Positions 45,044 through 55,539 are shown, counted from the first letter of the stretch. The stretch: 64,000 nt of DNA from Chryseobacterium sp. JV274 (GCF_903969135.1 NZ_LR824569.1:3307001-3371000), one strand, 5' to 3'. A program made the numbers and translations. The notes: generated by a model from the letters alone, not told the origin.

Positions 45044-45251
45044 AATCGTTAGTAATAGTTAGATTTAATTTTCTGCAAAATTCGCAAAATAAAATTTAAC
45101 TATTATTAACTCAATGTTAATTTTTAATCAGTCTTAATAATGTTAATGTGTTAAAAATCAGTATTATGGCTAAAAATTGAATTTTTATATGAAAAAAGTC
45201 ATGTTATTGAATTTCTAACAAAGTGGGGGTGTTTTTGTTAAAAATTCAACG

Positions 45252-46112
45252 CTATTTCACTGCTTTGAGACTCAAATCTATATTCTCAGCAGAGTGTGTA
45301 AGGGCTCCTACAGAAATAAATGTTACCCCTGTTGAAGCAATTTCTTTAAGCATATCACGGGTAATTCCGCCTGAAGCTTCAGACTCACATGAGCCGTTAA
45401 TCATTTTTACCGCCTGCTTCATGGTATTTACATCCATATTATCAAGCATGATTCTGTCAACCTTTGCATTGATGGCTTCGCGAACTTCTTCAAGGTTTCT
45501 TGTTTCAACCTCAATTTTTAACTTTTTTTTGTTCTTTTTAACGTAATCCTTGGCCATTGCCACTGCATTGGTGATGCTTCCATTGTAGTCGATATGGTTG
45601 TCTTTCAGCATAATCATGTCATAAAGACCATATCTGTGATTGGTTCCTCCACCTATCGCAACCGCCCATTTTTCACACATTCTGAAGTTAGGAGTTGTTT
45701 TTCTTGTATCTAAAAGTTTGGTTTTTGTACCTACCAATCTTGAGTCCCAGTCATGGGTAAGCGTAGCAATACCGCTCATTCTCTGCATACAGTTAAGGAC
45801 GAATCTTTCAGTGGAAAGAATAGATCTTGCACTTCCTGTTACCATAAGTGCTACATCTCCAAATTTACAAGGAGCTCCGTCTTTAATGAAAACTTCCACT
45901 TTCAGATTTTTGTCAAAAGTCTTGAAAATGATTTCTGCCAGCTCAACACCTGCAAGAATGCAGTTCTGTTTTACTAAAAGCTTAGCACTTTGCACAAGAT
46001 CCTTTGGAATGGTAGACAAGGTAGAGTGGTCTCCATCCTGAATATCTTCTTCAAGAGCGTTTTTTATAAATGACTTTAATGCTTTATCTGTTACGTATGC
46101 TGGTCTTTTCAT
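45252..46112 (-). CDS. nadC: nicotinate-nucleotide pyrophosphorylase (carboxylating)
   Basis: NadC converts quinolinate and PRPP to nicotinate mononucleotide, the third step of NAD synthesis. The 286-residue protein has the conserved LDTRKTTPNFR, GGGTNHRYGLYDMIMLKDNH and late EASGGITRDMLKEIA motifs. It follows nadB (12-bp gap), matching pathway order and showing an operon read leftwards. Confidence 0.96.
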   Translation of the reverse strand: MKRPAYVTDKALKSFIKNALEEDIQDGDHSTLSTIPKDLVQSAKLLVKQNCILAGVELAEIIFKTFDKNLKVEVFIKDGAPCKFGDVALMVTGSARSILSTERFVLNCMQRMSGIATLTHDWDSRLVGTKTKLLDTRKTTPNFRMCEKWAVAIGGGTNHRYGLYDMIMLKDNHIDYNGSITNAVAMAKDYVKKNKKKLKIEVETRNLEEVREAINAKVDRIMLDNMDVNTMKQAVKMINGSCESEASGGITRDMLKEIASTGVTFISVGALTHSAENIDLSLKAVK

Positions 46113-46124
46113 TTTGTGATGCTT

Positions 46125-47696
46125 TTAGGCTAAATCTTTATTATAGAATGCCCCCTTATTCTCCGTCATTTCCATAGACTGGGTAATGATGAGGTAGGCA
46201 ACGGTTGTTAAGTTTCTTAATTCTGATAATTGAGGAGAAAGGATAGAGTAGTGGTAAATTTCATCCACGGCAGCAGCAATTTCCTGATGTTTCTGGAGTG
46301 CCATATTCAGACGTTTGTTACTTCTTACAATACCTACCAGGTCGCTCATCATTTCCTGAAGCTGCTTTCTGAGATAGCTTACGATTACCATTTCGTCCAT
46401 GATTTTCATTCCTTCTTCATTCCATTCCGGAACGGCTTTCAGATCATCAAAGTTGAAACTGTTTTCATTCAGAAGTTCTACGGTTTTCATGGCAGCATTG
46501 TGCCCGAAAACCAAGCCTTCAAGTAATGAATTGGAAGCAAGTCTGTTGGCTCCGTGAAGTCCTGAGTTGGTACATTCACCTACAGCAAAAAGATTTCTGA
46601 TGGAGGACTGTCCGTCTCTGTCAACTTCAATACCTCCCATTAAATAATGGCAGGCCGGTACAACGGGAATTAGTTGAGTGAAGGGATCAATTCCTTCGTC
46701 TCTGCATTTTTTATAAATATTAGGGAAATGTTCTAAGAATTTTTCATGGTTCATTTCCTTGCAGTCTAAACCAACAAATTCGTCTCCGGTAATTTTCATT
46801 TCGGCGTCGATGGCTCTTGCAACGATATCTCTGGATGCTAGTTCTTCACGTTCATCATACTTATGCATGAATTTTTCGCCCCTTTTGGTTCTTAATTTCG
46901 CTCCGTCTCCACGAACTGCTTCCGAAATTAGAAACAACATTCCGTCCATTTTGCTGTACAGAGCTGTTGGGTGAAACTGATAATACTGCATATTGGAAAC
47001 CTTTCCTTTCGCGCGGGCTACAAAAGCAATTCCGTCTCCTGTAGCAATGGTGGGGTTGGTAGTGTTTTTATAAACATGTCCTGCACCTCCTGTTGCAACC
47101 AGTGTTATTTTAGAAGTAATTTTTTTGATAGTCTTGGACTTTTCATCCAGAATATATGCTCCATAGCAATGAATATCTCCTTCGTTGAGTTCTTTTCCGG
47201 GAACATGGTGTTGTGTAATGATATCAATTACATAATGATGGTCAAGAATTTCAATATTTGGGCTGTTATTGGCTGTTTCCAGCAAAGCTCTTTCAATTTC
47301 AAAACCTGTAATATCTTTGTGGTGTACGATTCTGTTTTCAGTATGGCCTCCTTCTCTTCCTAAAGCGAATTTGCCGTTCTTCATGTCAAATTGGGCCCCC
47401 CATTCTACAATTTCTTTAAATCTTTTTGGAGCTTCCGTAACGACCATTTCTACGACATCGCGTTTGTTCTCACCGTCTCCGGCGCGCATAGTGTCTTCAA
47501 TATGTTTGCTGAAATTATCATTTTTAGAATCTGTAACTACAGCCAGACCGCCTTGTGCATATTTGGTATTGCTTTCGTCTTCGTCAGATTTGGTTACGAT
47601 AATGATTTTGGCATCAGGGAGCTGTTCAGAAACTTTAATGGCATAGGAAAGTCCGGAAATGCCGGAACCGATTACTAATACATCCGCTTTTATCAT
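46125..47696 (-). CDS. nadB: L-aspartate oxidase
   Basis: NadB oxidises L-aspartate to iminoaspartate with FAD, the first step of NAD synthesis; NadA is not in this window. The 523-residue protein has the FAD-binding start VIGSGISGLSYAI, the KYAQGGLAVV segment, GREGGHTENRIVHHKD and GLHGANRLASNSLLEG. Length is normal. It precedes nadC in one operon. Confidence 0.96.
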   Translation of the reverse strand: MIKADVLVIGSGISGLSYAIKVSEQLPDAKIIIVTKSDEDESNTKYAQGGLAVVTDSKNDNFSKHIEDTMRAGDGENKRDVVEMVVTEAPKRFKEIVEWGAQFDMKNGKFALGREGGHTENRIVHHKDITGFEIERALLETANNSPNIEILDHHYVIDIITQHHVPGKELNEGDIHCYGAYILDEKSKTIKKITSKITLVATGGAGHVYKNTTNPTIATGDGIAFVARAKGKVSNMQYYQFHPTALYSKMDGMLFLISEAVRGDGAKLRTKRGEKFMHKYDEREELASRDIVARAIDAEMKITGDEFVGLDCKEMNHEKFLEHFPNIYKKCRDEGIDPFTQLIPVVPACHYLMGGIEVDRDGQSSIRNLFAVGECTNSGLHGANRLASNSLLEGLVFGHNAAMKTVELLNENSFNFDDLKAVPEWNEEGMKIMDEMVIVSYLRKQLQEMMSDLVGIVRSNKRLNMALQKHQEIAAAVDEIYHYSILSPQLSELRNLTTVAYLIITQSMEMTENKGAFYNKDLA

Positions 47697-47713
47697 ATGC
47701 TTGCTTTAGGTAC

Positions 47714-47731
47714 AATCGTTTTAGAACGATT
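47714..47731 (-). terminator. weak hairpin after the nitroreductase gene
   Basis: Perfect 7-bp arms AATCGTT / AACGATT around a TTAG loop, overlapping the stop codon of the leftward nitroreductase gene. There is no strong T run, so termination would be inefficient. Confidence 0.45.
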
Positions 47732-48356
47732 AAATAAATTTAAACAATTTTTCGTTTGGTTTCCTTACTTTTTTCATGTGCTGAAAATGGTCTTCTTCAG
47801 AACGGTAGCCTAAAGCGAGGGTAACGGTTACTTTTTCTGTTTCGGGATTGATATTCAGAATTTCTTCTATAAGATCCTGGCGGAAACCTTCCATAGGGCA
47901 GGAGTCTATATTTTCAATAGCGGCGGCATACATAAGATTGGCCAATACTATATAGGATTGTTTTTCTGCCCAGTTGAAGATTTCATCCTCTGTTTTCTGG
48001 GTGATGTGCTGATTTATACTGTTTCTGAAAGGATCCAGTTTTTCAACAGGAGTATCTCTTACTTCAGAAATATGATTAAAATATCCCCGGATATAGTTCT
48101 CTTCAATAATTTTCTTTGAAATAATAACGATAAGATGAGAACAGGTGGAAATCTGAGAAGGATTATAGAAAGCCGGAATCAGTTTCTGCTTCATTTCTTC
48201 ACTCTCAACAATCACAATTTTATAGGGCTGAAGTCCCAGAGAACTGGCAGACAGCTTTCCTGACTCAAGAATATTGTGAAGGGTTTCCTGAGGAATAATC
48301 TGATGATTGAATTTTTTTACAGAATATCTTCTGCTTAAAGCTTCCAAATAATTCAT
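47730..48356 (-). CDS. nitroreductase family NAD(P)H-dependent oxidoreductase
   Basis: This 208-residue FMN enzyme of the nitroreductase family reduces quinones, nitro compounds or similar acceptors. The N-terminal RRYSVKKFN and LSASSLGLQPYKIVIV segments contact FMN, and MAAAIENIDSCPMEGF-like residues near 145-160 and TLALGYRSEED near the end match NfsB-type proteins. The physiological substrate is unknown. On the minus strand TAAATTTG at 48368-48361 is a possible -7 element 5 bp before the start. Confidence 0.88.
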   Translation of the reverse strand: MNYLEALSRRYSVKKFNHQIIPQETLHNILESGKLSASSLGLQPYKIVIVESEEMKQKLIPAFYNPSQISTCSHLIVIISKKIIEENYIRGYFNHISEVRDTPVEKLDPFRNSINQHITQKTEDEIFNWAEKQSYIVLANLMYAAAIENIDSCPMEGFRQDLIEEILNINPETEKVTVTLALGYRSEEDHFQHMKKVRKPNEKLFKFI

Positions 48357-48423
48357 AGGACAAATTTAAGAATTGAATATGAATAAAGAGTCTTTAAAAT
48401 GAAATATCTCCGCCCTGTTAATA

Positions 48424-48453
48424 CAAAAAATCACCCTGGCTGGCAGGGTGATT
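48424..48453 (-). terminator. terminator of surface protein gene 1
   Basis: AATCACCCTG / CAGGGTGATT arms (48429-48438, 48444-48453) with a T run on the minus strand. Confidence 0.85.
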
Positions 48454-48477
48454 CTTTTGATGTGATGGAAAGTGTAA

Positions 48478-50736
48478 TTATTCTCTGTTTTTTACAACAA
48501 TCCAACCTGAGAATTTTATCGGAGTACTGTTTTTATTATTTTCATTCCATGAAACAGAATACCAGTAATTTCCTGTAGGAACTTTTTTACTTCCATTAGT
48601 GGTACCTGCCCATTTGTAGCCATTGGTTTTATCGGCCTGGAACATTTTGTAGCCATATCTGTCGAAGATGCCTATTTCCAGATTCTGTTTATTGGCAAGT
48701 GCAGAATAATCAACAAAATCATTAATACCGTCATCATTAGGAGTGATCACGTTGATCAGATTAGGTACTGTAATATTAACTTCAACAGGAGTACAATTAT
48801 AACTGTCTCTTACGAATATTGTAGCCTCACCTCTGGCAATATTGGTAAAGATATTGGAATCCTGCCAGTTGATATTATCCATAGAATACTGGTAAGGTGG
48901 AGTTCCGCCATTGGCATACACTGTCACTGTGCTTCCTGAAATATCTACAGTAGTAACAACGGGATTTTCGGAAGGATATACTGTCACTTTTTGTGTTGCA
49001 ATACAATCTCCGGTTTTAAGTTTTACCCAATAAGTACCTACTCCCACATTTTTGATAGATTGAGTGGTCGCTCCCGTGCTCCATTCATAGCTTTTGAAAC
49101 CAGCTCCTGCATCTAATGTGGTTGTATTTTCTATACAAATAGTCTGATCAAGTAAAGTTCTTGAGAAAACTGGAGGGATGACCGTTAATGTAACTTTAGC
49201 AATTGAATAACATCCGTTTGCGCCAAATACTTTAATGTAAATGACTCCGTTCGGAGCAATGTATGCCGCCGGGGTAGAGATTGCATTAGTTCCACTGATT
49301 GCATCTGCTAATGATGGGTAATATTCTTTTGTAAGTCCGCCTTGGGAAACGATGGCTCCTGTAAGATTAAAAGAGGCCATAGATGGATTCGTTTCTATAA
49401 AGCAGGATTTTATTTCGGTATCGTTGACAACCACAACAGGGTAAATGTTCAGTGTAACTTTAGCTGTACTTACACAACCCTGGGGAGTTGTTACCCTAAC
49501 ATATAGTGTAGCTGCTGCAGAAGCATAAGCTGAAGGGTTTGTAATTTTGTTGGTGTCATTATTAAGGTCATATAATGTAGGATAGAATTCCTTTGTAACT
49601 CCGGCAACAGTTGTTACAGCAGCAGAATTAAGATCAAAGGTCGCTGTTCCTGCATTGTTGTTATTGCATCCGGAAAGGGTGGCGTCCGTTGCTGCAAAAG
49701 GAGTAGGGTTAAGCTGAATAACACCGTCACCATTATCACAAAGAGTGGAAGTAGGGTCTTTTATAACAACCTTGATGGTGGTATTTCCTGAATATTGGAA
49801 ACTTGCAGGATTGGCGATAGGGGTAGAGCTTCCCAATACATAATAACTGAAAATATAGTTTCCAGGATTATTCACAAATTGAGAGTTAAAAGAAGTAAGA
49901 TCTACTACACCATTTCCGGTAGCGGGATTTGTACATACGAAAGGAGTTACCGTATTGCTTAAAATAGGAACTTTATCTACATATACTTTAACGTCTTTAA
50001 TAGAATGTCTCGCGCTGGCACCTCCGGTTGCTGCAGAGAAACCAAAATATCCCTGTGACATTCCTACCGCACCTCCAGAAGGAGCAAAAGACTGATCTAC
50101 GATAAGCACACCGTTGATTCTTACTTTGATGATCCAGTTTGTTGGGTTGGTAAGGTCTGTTTCTCCATTTACTTCAACATGTCTGTAAGTATCTCCTACA
50201 AACGGTTGAGTAGCGATAAGATCAGGAGAATGGTATGTACTTCCAGGAGTAGTGTTGAATTCAATATTGTTACCAGCTGTATTATTGGTGCCATAAAGAA
50301 TATGAACTTTACTCATCTGACCTTCCGTAGTGTTATTGAAAATATCAAAACCAACCATTAGCCCTGAAGCATTCGCCGGGATACCAAGTCCTCCTCCTGA
50401 AACGAATCCTGTGGGTGGATTGGCAAGATACCAGAAGGTAAAGCCATCTCCTTTTCCAAACTGAGTAGTTCCATTTCCGTCAATTCTGAAATCAAATTCC
50501 ACTTTCCATTTATCACAATAGCTCAGGGTGATAGGTGTGGATAATTTTACAGCTCCATATCTGCTGGTCTGATCGGTTGTAAGCCTTACAAAGTCTCCGC
50601 TTACTACAGCATCAGAGACAAGGTCCCAGCCTGTTGTATTTACGGGGTTTCCGGTAAGTTGGTAGGTTTGCGAAAATAGGCTTCCCGGCAAGCATAATAA
50701 GATAGTCAGTACAAAAATGAGTATATCTTTTTTCAT
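48478..50736 (-). CDS. T9SS type B surface protein 1, L-type lectin domain
   Basis: This 752-residue secreted protein starts with a signal peptide and an L-type lectin-like domain (about residues 24-255) containing GDGFTFWYLANPPTGF. Two or more tandem 80-residue Cys modules follow, each with a CNNN- or CFIE-type start and a KEFYP or KEYYPSL core. It ends in the T9SS type B domain from VPNLINVITPNDDGIND to FSGWIVVKNRE. It is probably a cell-surface adhesin or sugar-binding protein. The C-terminal third is most like that of surface protein 4 (57840), while the lectin domain is like that of protein 2. Confidence 0.88.
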   Translation of the reverse strand: MKKDILIFVLTILLCLPGSLFSQTYQLTGNPVNTTGWDLVSDAVVSGDFVRLTTDQTSRYGAVKLSTPITLSYCDKWKVEFDFRIDGNGTTQFGKGDGFTFWYLANPPTGFVSGGGLGIPANASGLMVGFDIFNNTTEGQMSKVHILYGTNNTAGNNIEFNTTPGSTYHSPDLIATQPFVGDTYRHVEVNGETDLTNPTNWIIKVRINGVLIVDQSFAPSGGAVGMSQGYFGFSAATGGASARHSIKDVKVYVDKVPILSNTVTPFVCTNPATGNGVVDLTSFNSQFVNNPGNYIFSYYVLGSSTPIANPASFQYSGNTTIKVVIKDPTSTLCDNGDGVIQLNPTPFAATDATLSGCNNNNAGTATFDLNSAAVTTVAGVTKEFYPTLYDLNNDTNKITNPSAYASAAATLYVRVTTPQGCVSTAKVTLNIYPVVVVNDTEIKSCFIETNPSMASFNLTGAIVSQGGLTKEYYPSLADAISGTNAISTPAAYIAPNGVIYIKVFGANGCYSIAKVTLTVIPPVFSRTLLDQTICIENTTTLDAGAGFKSYEWSTGATTQSIKNVGVGTYWVKLKTGDCIATQKVTVYPSENPVVTTVDISGSTVTVYANGGTPPYQYSMDNINWQDSNIFTNIARGEATIFVRDSYNCTPVEVNITVPNLINVITPNDDGINDFVDYSALANKQNLEIGIFDRYGYKMFQADKTNGYKWAGTTNGSKKVPTGNYWYSVSWNENNKNSTPIKFSGWIVVKNRE

Positions 50737-50844
50737 AGTGGATGGATTGTGATGTTATACTTTTTCTTAGAAATAAAATTGTTTTTTTAATGTTTGAATT
50801 GATCATGAAACAATCTCTGATTAAGCAGGTCTTGTTTTAATACC

Positions 50845-50870
50845 GAAACTACCCCAAATGAGGTAGTTTC
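50845..50870 (-). terminator. terminator-like hairpin after surface protein gene 2
   Basis: GAAACTACC / GGTAGTTTC perfect 9-bp arms with an 8-nt loop, 13 bp after the stop codon; only weak T content follows on the minus strand. Confidence 0.6.
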
Positions 50871-50882
50871 TGATAGTAAAAT

Positions 50883-53141
50883 TTATTCTCTGTTTTTTAC
50901 CAATACCCAGCCTGAGTATTTAGTTTCAGTATTGTCTTTATTGTTTTCGTTCCATGAGATGGTGTACCAGTAAGTACCTGTAAGAACTTTTTTACCGGAA
51001 GCAGTTCCATCCCAAGTGAAGTTTCTCATCTTTCCGGCTTCATACAATTTATTGCCATATCTGTCGTAGACGATGAATACTAAGTTTTTTTTGTAAGCGA
51101 GTGCAGAGTAGTCTATGAAATCGTTTACGTTATCACCGTTCGGAGTGATGGCATTAATCAGGTTTGGTACAGTGATCTGAACTTCAACAGGAGTACAGTT
51201 ATAGAAGTCTTTTACATATACTCTTACTTCTCCTCTTGCCAGTCCGGTGAATATGTTGCTGGTCTGCCAGTTGACTCCATCCAGAGAGAATTGATACTGA
51301 GGTTTTCCTCCTGCTACATTTACGGTGATCGTGTTGTTGTCAATATCAATGCTGGAAATCACAGGATTTGCAGATGCATTTATTTTTACAATCTGTGTCG
51401 TGATACAGTTGCCGGTTTTAAGCTTCACCCAATAAACACCTACTCCAAGGTCTTTAACAGATGAGGTAGTGGCTCCGGTGCTCCATTCATAGCCATCAAA
51501 TCCAGGACCTGCATCCAGATCTGTTTTTTCACCAATACAAATGGTTTTGTCTTTCAGAACAGAAGAAGGAACAGGTGGTAATACAATAAGGTTGATTTTA
51601 GCAATATTAAAACATCCGTTGGCATCTGTTACTTTTGCGTAAACGGCAGTACTTGTGGATAAGTACTGAAGAGGGTTCATGATTTCATTGGTTCCGTCTA
51701 AAGCATTAGCAATGGAGGTGTAGTATTTTTTTGTCACTCCAGAAGTTAATGTAGTAACATCAGCAGTGGTCAGATTAAAAATAGCACTGGTAATATTGTT
51801 TTCAATAAAACATGATCTGAGTGTGGCTTCTTTCACAGGTGTGTCAGGATAAAATGCCAGCGTGATTTTTGCGGAACCTGTACATCCCTGAGGAGTTGTC
51901 ACTTTTACATACACGTCTCCCGGAGCAGATATATAGTTGCCGGGATTTTGAATCTCATTAGTATCTGCGTTGAGATCTGCTAACGTTTTATAATATTTTT
52001 TAACCGCTCCCGGAACACCTGTTACATTTGCTGTATTCAGGTTGAAAGCGGCCGTTCCGGCTTTGTTATTATTACATACAGTAATGGTTTTATCCTCAGC
52101 TTTAAAAGGAGCGAGAACGAGTAAGATTTTACCATCCGGATTATCACAGAGCAGTCCTGCATTATCTTTAATAACAACCGTAACTGTTGTATTTGTATTG
52201 AATTGGTAGTTGGCAGGGTTGGCAATAGGGGTAGAACTTCCCAGTGGATAATACGTAAATGTATAATTTGAAGTATTGTTGACGAATTGCGAATTGAAAG
52301 ATGTCAGGTTTACAGATCCATATCCGGTAGTCGGATTAGGGCAGAAAGACTGAGTAGCCGAGTTTTGTAAAATAGGAACTTTATCAGTATAAATTTTTAC
52401 ATTTTTAATAGAATGTCTTGATCTTGCACCTCCTGTGGAAGCTGAAAATCCAAAATATCCTACAGTCATTGCGGCAGCCGTTCCGGAAGGAGCAAAAGAC
52501 TGATTACAGATTACATTGCCGTCTATTGTTATTTTTAATATCCAGCTGGTAGGATTCGCTGGATCTACCTGTGCCGTTACTTCAACATGCTTAAAGGTGG
52601 TTCCCTGAAAAGGCTGGGTTGTATTCAGATCTGGTGAATGGAAAGAGCTTCCTGCAACATTAAAGAACTCAACATTATTCGTGTCACTTGTATTTTGAAC
52701 TTGTCCATAAGCAACGTGAACCTTGCTCATTGTAGCGGTTGTAGTATTGTTATAAGTGTCAAAACCTACAACAAGGCCTACTGCATTTTGAGATACCCCC
52801 AGACCGGATCCCAATACACTGGCGACAGGCGGGTTGGCCAGATACCAGAAAGCAATTCCATCCCCATTAGAGGTTTGGTTGGAATCCATTCTGAAATCAA
52901 ATTCCACTCTCCATTTGTCACAATATTTTAAATTGATAGGGTCATTCAGTCTGATAGAACCGGATTGGTTGTTGGTATCCGGGGTAAGCTGAATAAAATC
53001 TGTGTTTACCTGAGTAGGGGAAACCATCGTCCATCCAGTAGTAGCCACTGGGTTTCCAATAAGCTGATAAGTCTGGGCAAAGGACTTCCCGGCTATACAA
53101 AGTAAAAAAACAGATAAATACAATAATAGATTTTTATTCAT
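50883..53141 (-). CDS. T9SS type B surface protein 2, L-type lectin domain
   Basis: This 752-residue paralog of surface protein 1 has the same length and domain order: signal peptide, lectin-like domain with GDGIAFWYLANPPVAS, Cys modules, and T9SS type B domain. Its C-terminal domain (NGDNVNDFIDYSALAYKK, YSGWVLVKNRE) is nearly identical to that of surface protein 3 (55590) and clearly different from protein 1. This points to exchange of C-terminal parts between paralogs. It may share substrates or targets with protein 1. Confidence 0.88.
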   Translation of the reverse strand: MNKNLLLYLSVFLLCIAGKSFAQTYQLIGNPVATTGWTMVSPTQVNTDFIQLTPDTNNQSGSIRLNDPINLKYCDKWRVEFDFRMDSNQTSNGDGIAFWYLANPPVASVLGSGLGVSQNAVGLVVGFDTYNNTTTATMSKVHVAYGQVQNTSDTNNVEFFNVAGSSFHSPDLNTTQPFQGTTFKHVEVTAQVDPANPTSWILKITIDGNVICNQSFAPSGTAAAMTVGYFGFSASTGGARSRHSIKNVKIYTDKVPILQNSATQSFCPNPTTGYGSVNLTSFNSQFVNNTSNYTFTYYPLGSSTPIANPANYQFNTNTTVTVVIKDNAGLLCDNPDGKILLVLAPFKAEDKTITVCNNNKAGTAAFNLNTANVTGVPGAVKKYYKTLADLNADTNEIQNPGNYISAPGDVYVKVTTPQGCTGSAKITLAFYPDTPVKEATLRSCFIENNITSAIFNLTTADVTTLTSGVTKKYYTSIANALDGTNEIMNPLQYLSTSTAVYAKVTDANGCFNIAKINLIVLPPVPSSVLKDKTICIGEKTDLDAGPGFDGYEWSTGATTSSVKDLGVGVYWVKLKTGNCITTQIVKINASANPVISSIDIDNNTITVNVAGGKPQYQFSLDGVNWQTSNIFTGLARGEVRVYVKDFYNCTPVEVQITVPNLINAITPNGDNVNDFIDYSALAYKKNLVFIVYDRYGNKLYEAGKMRNFTWDGTASGKKVLTGTYWYTISWNENNKDNTETKYSGWVLVKNRE

Positions 53142-53305
53142 TTAAATGGGACTTTGATTAATGTGTAAAGATATTAAATCCCGATCAAACAATATGTATT
53201 TAATGTTAATTTTGTTAAAAAATTTAATTATTTTTTAATAAATCTTGTTTCTTCTGATGAAATGGCAAATATGAGGCTGGGGCTTTAGAATAGTTTTAAT
53301 TAAGA

Positions 53306-53782
53306 TTAAAATAGAGAATTATTATCAAGATTTTCGAAATAAGTGTCAATTTCGAGATCGGAAGAATTGGCTGCTGCAACCGCTAATTTGTCGCAAAGTT
53401 CGTTTTCAAAGTGTCCTGCATGGCCTTTTACCCAATGCATTTTAGGGGTGTGTTTATTGTATAGCTCAACAAATTTTTTCCAGAGGTCGGGGTTTTTTAC
53501 ATTCTTCCAGCCTCGCTTGATCCATCCGGCAATCCAGTTTTGGTTGATTGCATCAGATACATATTTACTGTCAGTATATACATGGATCTCATTTTCTGTA
53601 GATTTCAGCTTTTCCAATGCAGTGATGACTGCCAGAAGTTCCATTCTGTTATTGGTGGTTTTCCGAAACCCTTTGGAAAATGTTTTCTGATAATTTTTTT
53701 CAGGAACGCGCATGAGAATTCCATATCCGCCTTTTCCCGGATTTCCGCTGCAAGCCCCGTCGGTATAAATTTCGATTCTCAA
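53306..53782 (-). CDS. rnhA: ribonuclease HI
   Basis: RNase HI removes RNA from RNA-DNA hybrids during replication. The 158-residue protein has the catalytic pattern IEIYTDGACSGNPGKGGYG, NNRMELLAVITALE, YTDSKYV and GHAGHFENE, supplying the four acidic residues. It lies beside dnaB, and the two replication genes sit between two pairs of surface protein genes. Confidence 0.95.
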   Translation of the reverse strand: MRIEIYTDGACSGNPGKGGYGILMRVPEKNYQKTFSKGFRKTTNNRMELLAVITALEKLKSTENEIHVYTDSKYVSDAINQNWIAGWIKRGWKNVKNPDLWKKFVELYNKHTPKMHWVKGHAGHFENELCDKLAVAAANSSDLEIDTYFENLDNNSLF

Positions 53783-53847
53783 ATCTGTTTTTTAAAAAAT
53801 TGAATTATGGATTGTGAATTTAAACTGAATTAGGTTTAAGCCTTCAC

Positions 53848-55434
53848 TTAAAAAGGAAAATCGTCATCATCATCAAAGTCATTCATTGATGAGCCGGAAA
53901 GTTTTGAGCTGTCCGGAAGGTCAAATGCTGCCCCTGGCTGAATAGTCGTTTTGATCTTGTCAAAGCCGCTTGGTTCTCCAAAGTTGGAAGGATATCCTCC
54001 TCCGGCTCCATCCATTGCTGCTTCGATATCACCAAATTTTGCAAAATGTTTTAAGAAAGATAGTCGGACGTCTGCCGTAGCACCATTCCTGTGCTTTGCT
54101 ATAATCAGTTCGGCCTGGTTTTCAGTAGAAGTTTCCTGTCCTTCTTCATCATTGTCCCAAACGGTAATTTTATAATATTCCGGTCTGAAGATGAAAGATA
54201 CGATATCGGCATCCTGCTCAATCGCTCCGGATTCCCTAAGGTCAGAAAGCTGAGGTCTTTTCCCCGGACGCGCTTCCACACTTCTTGAAAGCTGGGAAAG
54301 AGCAATCACCGGAACGTTAAGTTCTTTTGCAATCGCTTTTAATGAACGTGAAATCATGGAGATCTCCTGTTCACGGTTTCCAACTCCTTTTCCACCGCTG
54401 CTTCCTGCTGTCATCAGCTGAAGGTAGTCGACCATGATAATTCTTACACCATGCTGCATGACAAGTCTTCGGCATTTTGCACGGAAGTCGAATATGGAAA
54501 GGGAAGGGGTTTCGTCAATATATAAAGGAGCATTTTCCAACTCAGATACATTGGAGAATAGTCTCTGCCATTCTTCATCATCCAGAGTTCCTTTTCTTAA
54601 TTTCTCAGAAGAAATTCTTGTTTCGGAAGCAATCATTCTGGTGATCAGCTGTACTGATGCCATCTCGAGAGAGAAAAGAGCCATAGGAACTTTGTGTCCT
54701 ACTGCAATATTTCTTGCCATGGAAAGAAGGAATGCCGTTTTTCCCATCGCGGGACGTGCAGCAATAATGATAAGGTCAGAATTCTGCCACCCACCGGTTT
54801 CCTTATCTACGTCTCGGAATCCTGAAGGAACCCCTGAAAGACCTTCTTTATCTTTTAAAGATTTAATAGTGTCAATAGCCTGTTTTACTAACGAATTGGC
54901 AGTATCGAATCCCTTTTTGATCGTTCCGTTGGTAATCTCAAAGAAAGACTGTTCAGCTTTATCCAGAAGTTCAAAAACGTCGGTTGACTCTTTGTATGAG
55001 GAATCAATGACATTGGCAGAAACATTGATAAGGCTTCTTAAAATATATTTTTCAAGAATCACACGTACATGGTATTCAATATGGGCAGATGAACTTACTC
55101 CCATTGTCAGGTCAATAATGTAGTGATCACCACCTGCCTGGCTTAGCTTATCTTCTTTTTTTAATTCCTGAATAATGGTCATTAAGTCTACCGGATGGTT
55201 GCCTTCATAAAGCTTTAAGATGATAGAAAAGATGACCTGATGTCTCGGATCATAGAATACTTCTGAAGTAAGAAGGTCAATAGAATGGTCAAGCCCTTTT
55301 TTGTCAATCAAAAAAGTTCCGATAACAAGTCTTTCGAAATCCACTGCATTGGGAGGCATTTTTCCATCCGCAATAGACAATTCTTTTGCAAAGTTTCCGT
55401 GTGTTAGGGATGATAATGTTTCTTTCTGCGCCAT
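53848..55434 (-). CDS. dnaB: replicative DNA helicase
   Basis: DnaB is the hexameric 5'-3' helicase at the replication fork. The 528-residue protein has the N-terminal dimerisation domain (about residues 25-130), a linker, and the RecA-like domain with Walker A ARPAMGKTAF and the later IMVDYLQLM Walker B and SRSVEARPGKRPQLSDLRESG loop. An acidic tail (DDDDDFPF) replaces the usual end. TATCTTTG at 55446-55439 (minus) lies only 4 bp before the start codon, suggesting a near-leaderless mRNA. Confidence 0.95.
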   Translation of the reverse strand: MAQKETLSSLTHGNFAKELSIADGKMPPNAVDFERLVIGTFLIDKKGLDHSIDLLTSEVFYDPRHQVIFSIILKLYEGNHPVDLMTIIQELKKEDKLSQAGGDHYIIDLTMGVSSSAHIEYHVRVILEKYILRSLINVSANVIDSSYKESTDVFELLDKAEQSFFEITNGTIKKGFDTANSLVKQAIDTIKSLKDKEGLSGVPSGFRDVDKETGGWQNSDLIIIAARPAMGKTAFLLSMARNIAVGHKVPMALFSLEMASVQLITRMIASETRISSEKLRKGTLDDEEWQRLFSNVSELENAPLYIDETPSLSIFDFRAKCRRLVMQHGVRIIMVDYLQLMTAGSSGGKGVGNREQEISMISRSLKAIAKELNVPVIALSQLSRSVEARPGKRPQLSDLRESGAIEQDADIVSFIFRPEYYKITVWDNDEEGQETSTENQAELIIAKHRNGATADVRLSFLKHFAKFGDIEAAMDGAGGGYPSNFGEPSGFDKIKTTIQPGAAFDLPDSSKLSGSSMNDFDDDDDFPF

Positions 55435-55438
55435 GGTG

Positions 55439-55446
55439 CAAAGATA
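55439..55446 (-). promoter_or_regulatory. -7 element of dnaB, near-leaderless
   Basis: TATCTTTG on the minus strand ends 4 bp before the dnaB ATG, the same arrangement as at xrtF. No -33 match at the usual spacing. Confidence 0.45.
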
Positions 55447-55539
55447 GTTTATTTAAAAAATAATAAAAAAATAGTATTCAACAAATTATTAGCAGTCTTT
55501 CGGAAAATGCTGTAAACAGGAGGTTGATCTTGTTGATAA

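Noticed and set aside
54434..55123. 229-codon plus-strand frame inside dnaB
   Set aside because: It is antisense to a clear dnaB with all motifs and has no recognisable domain.
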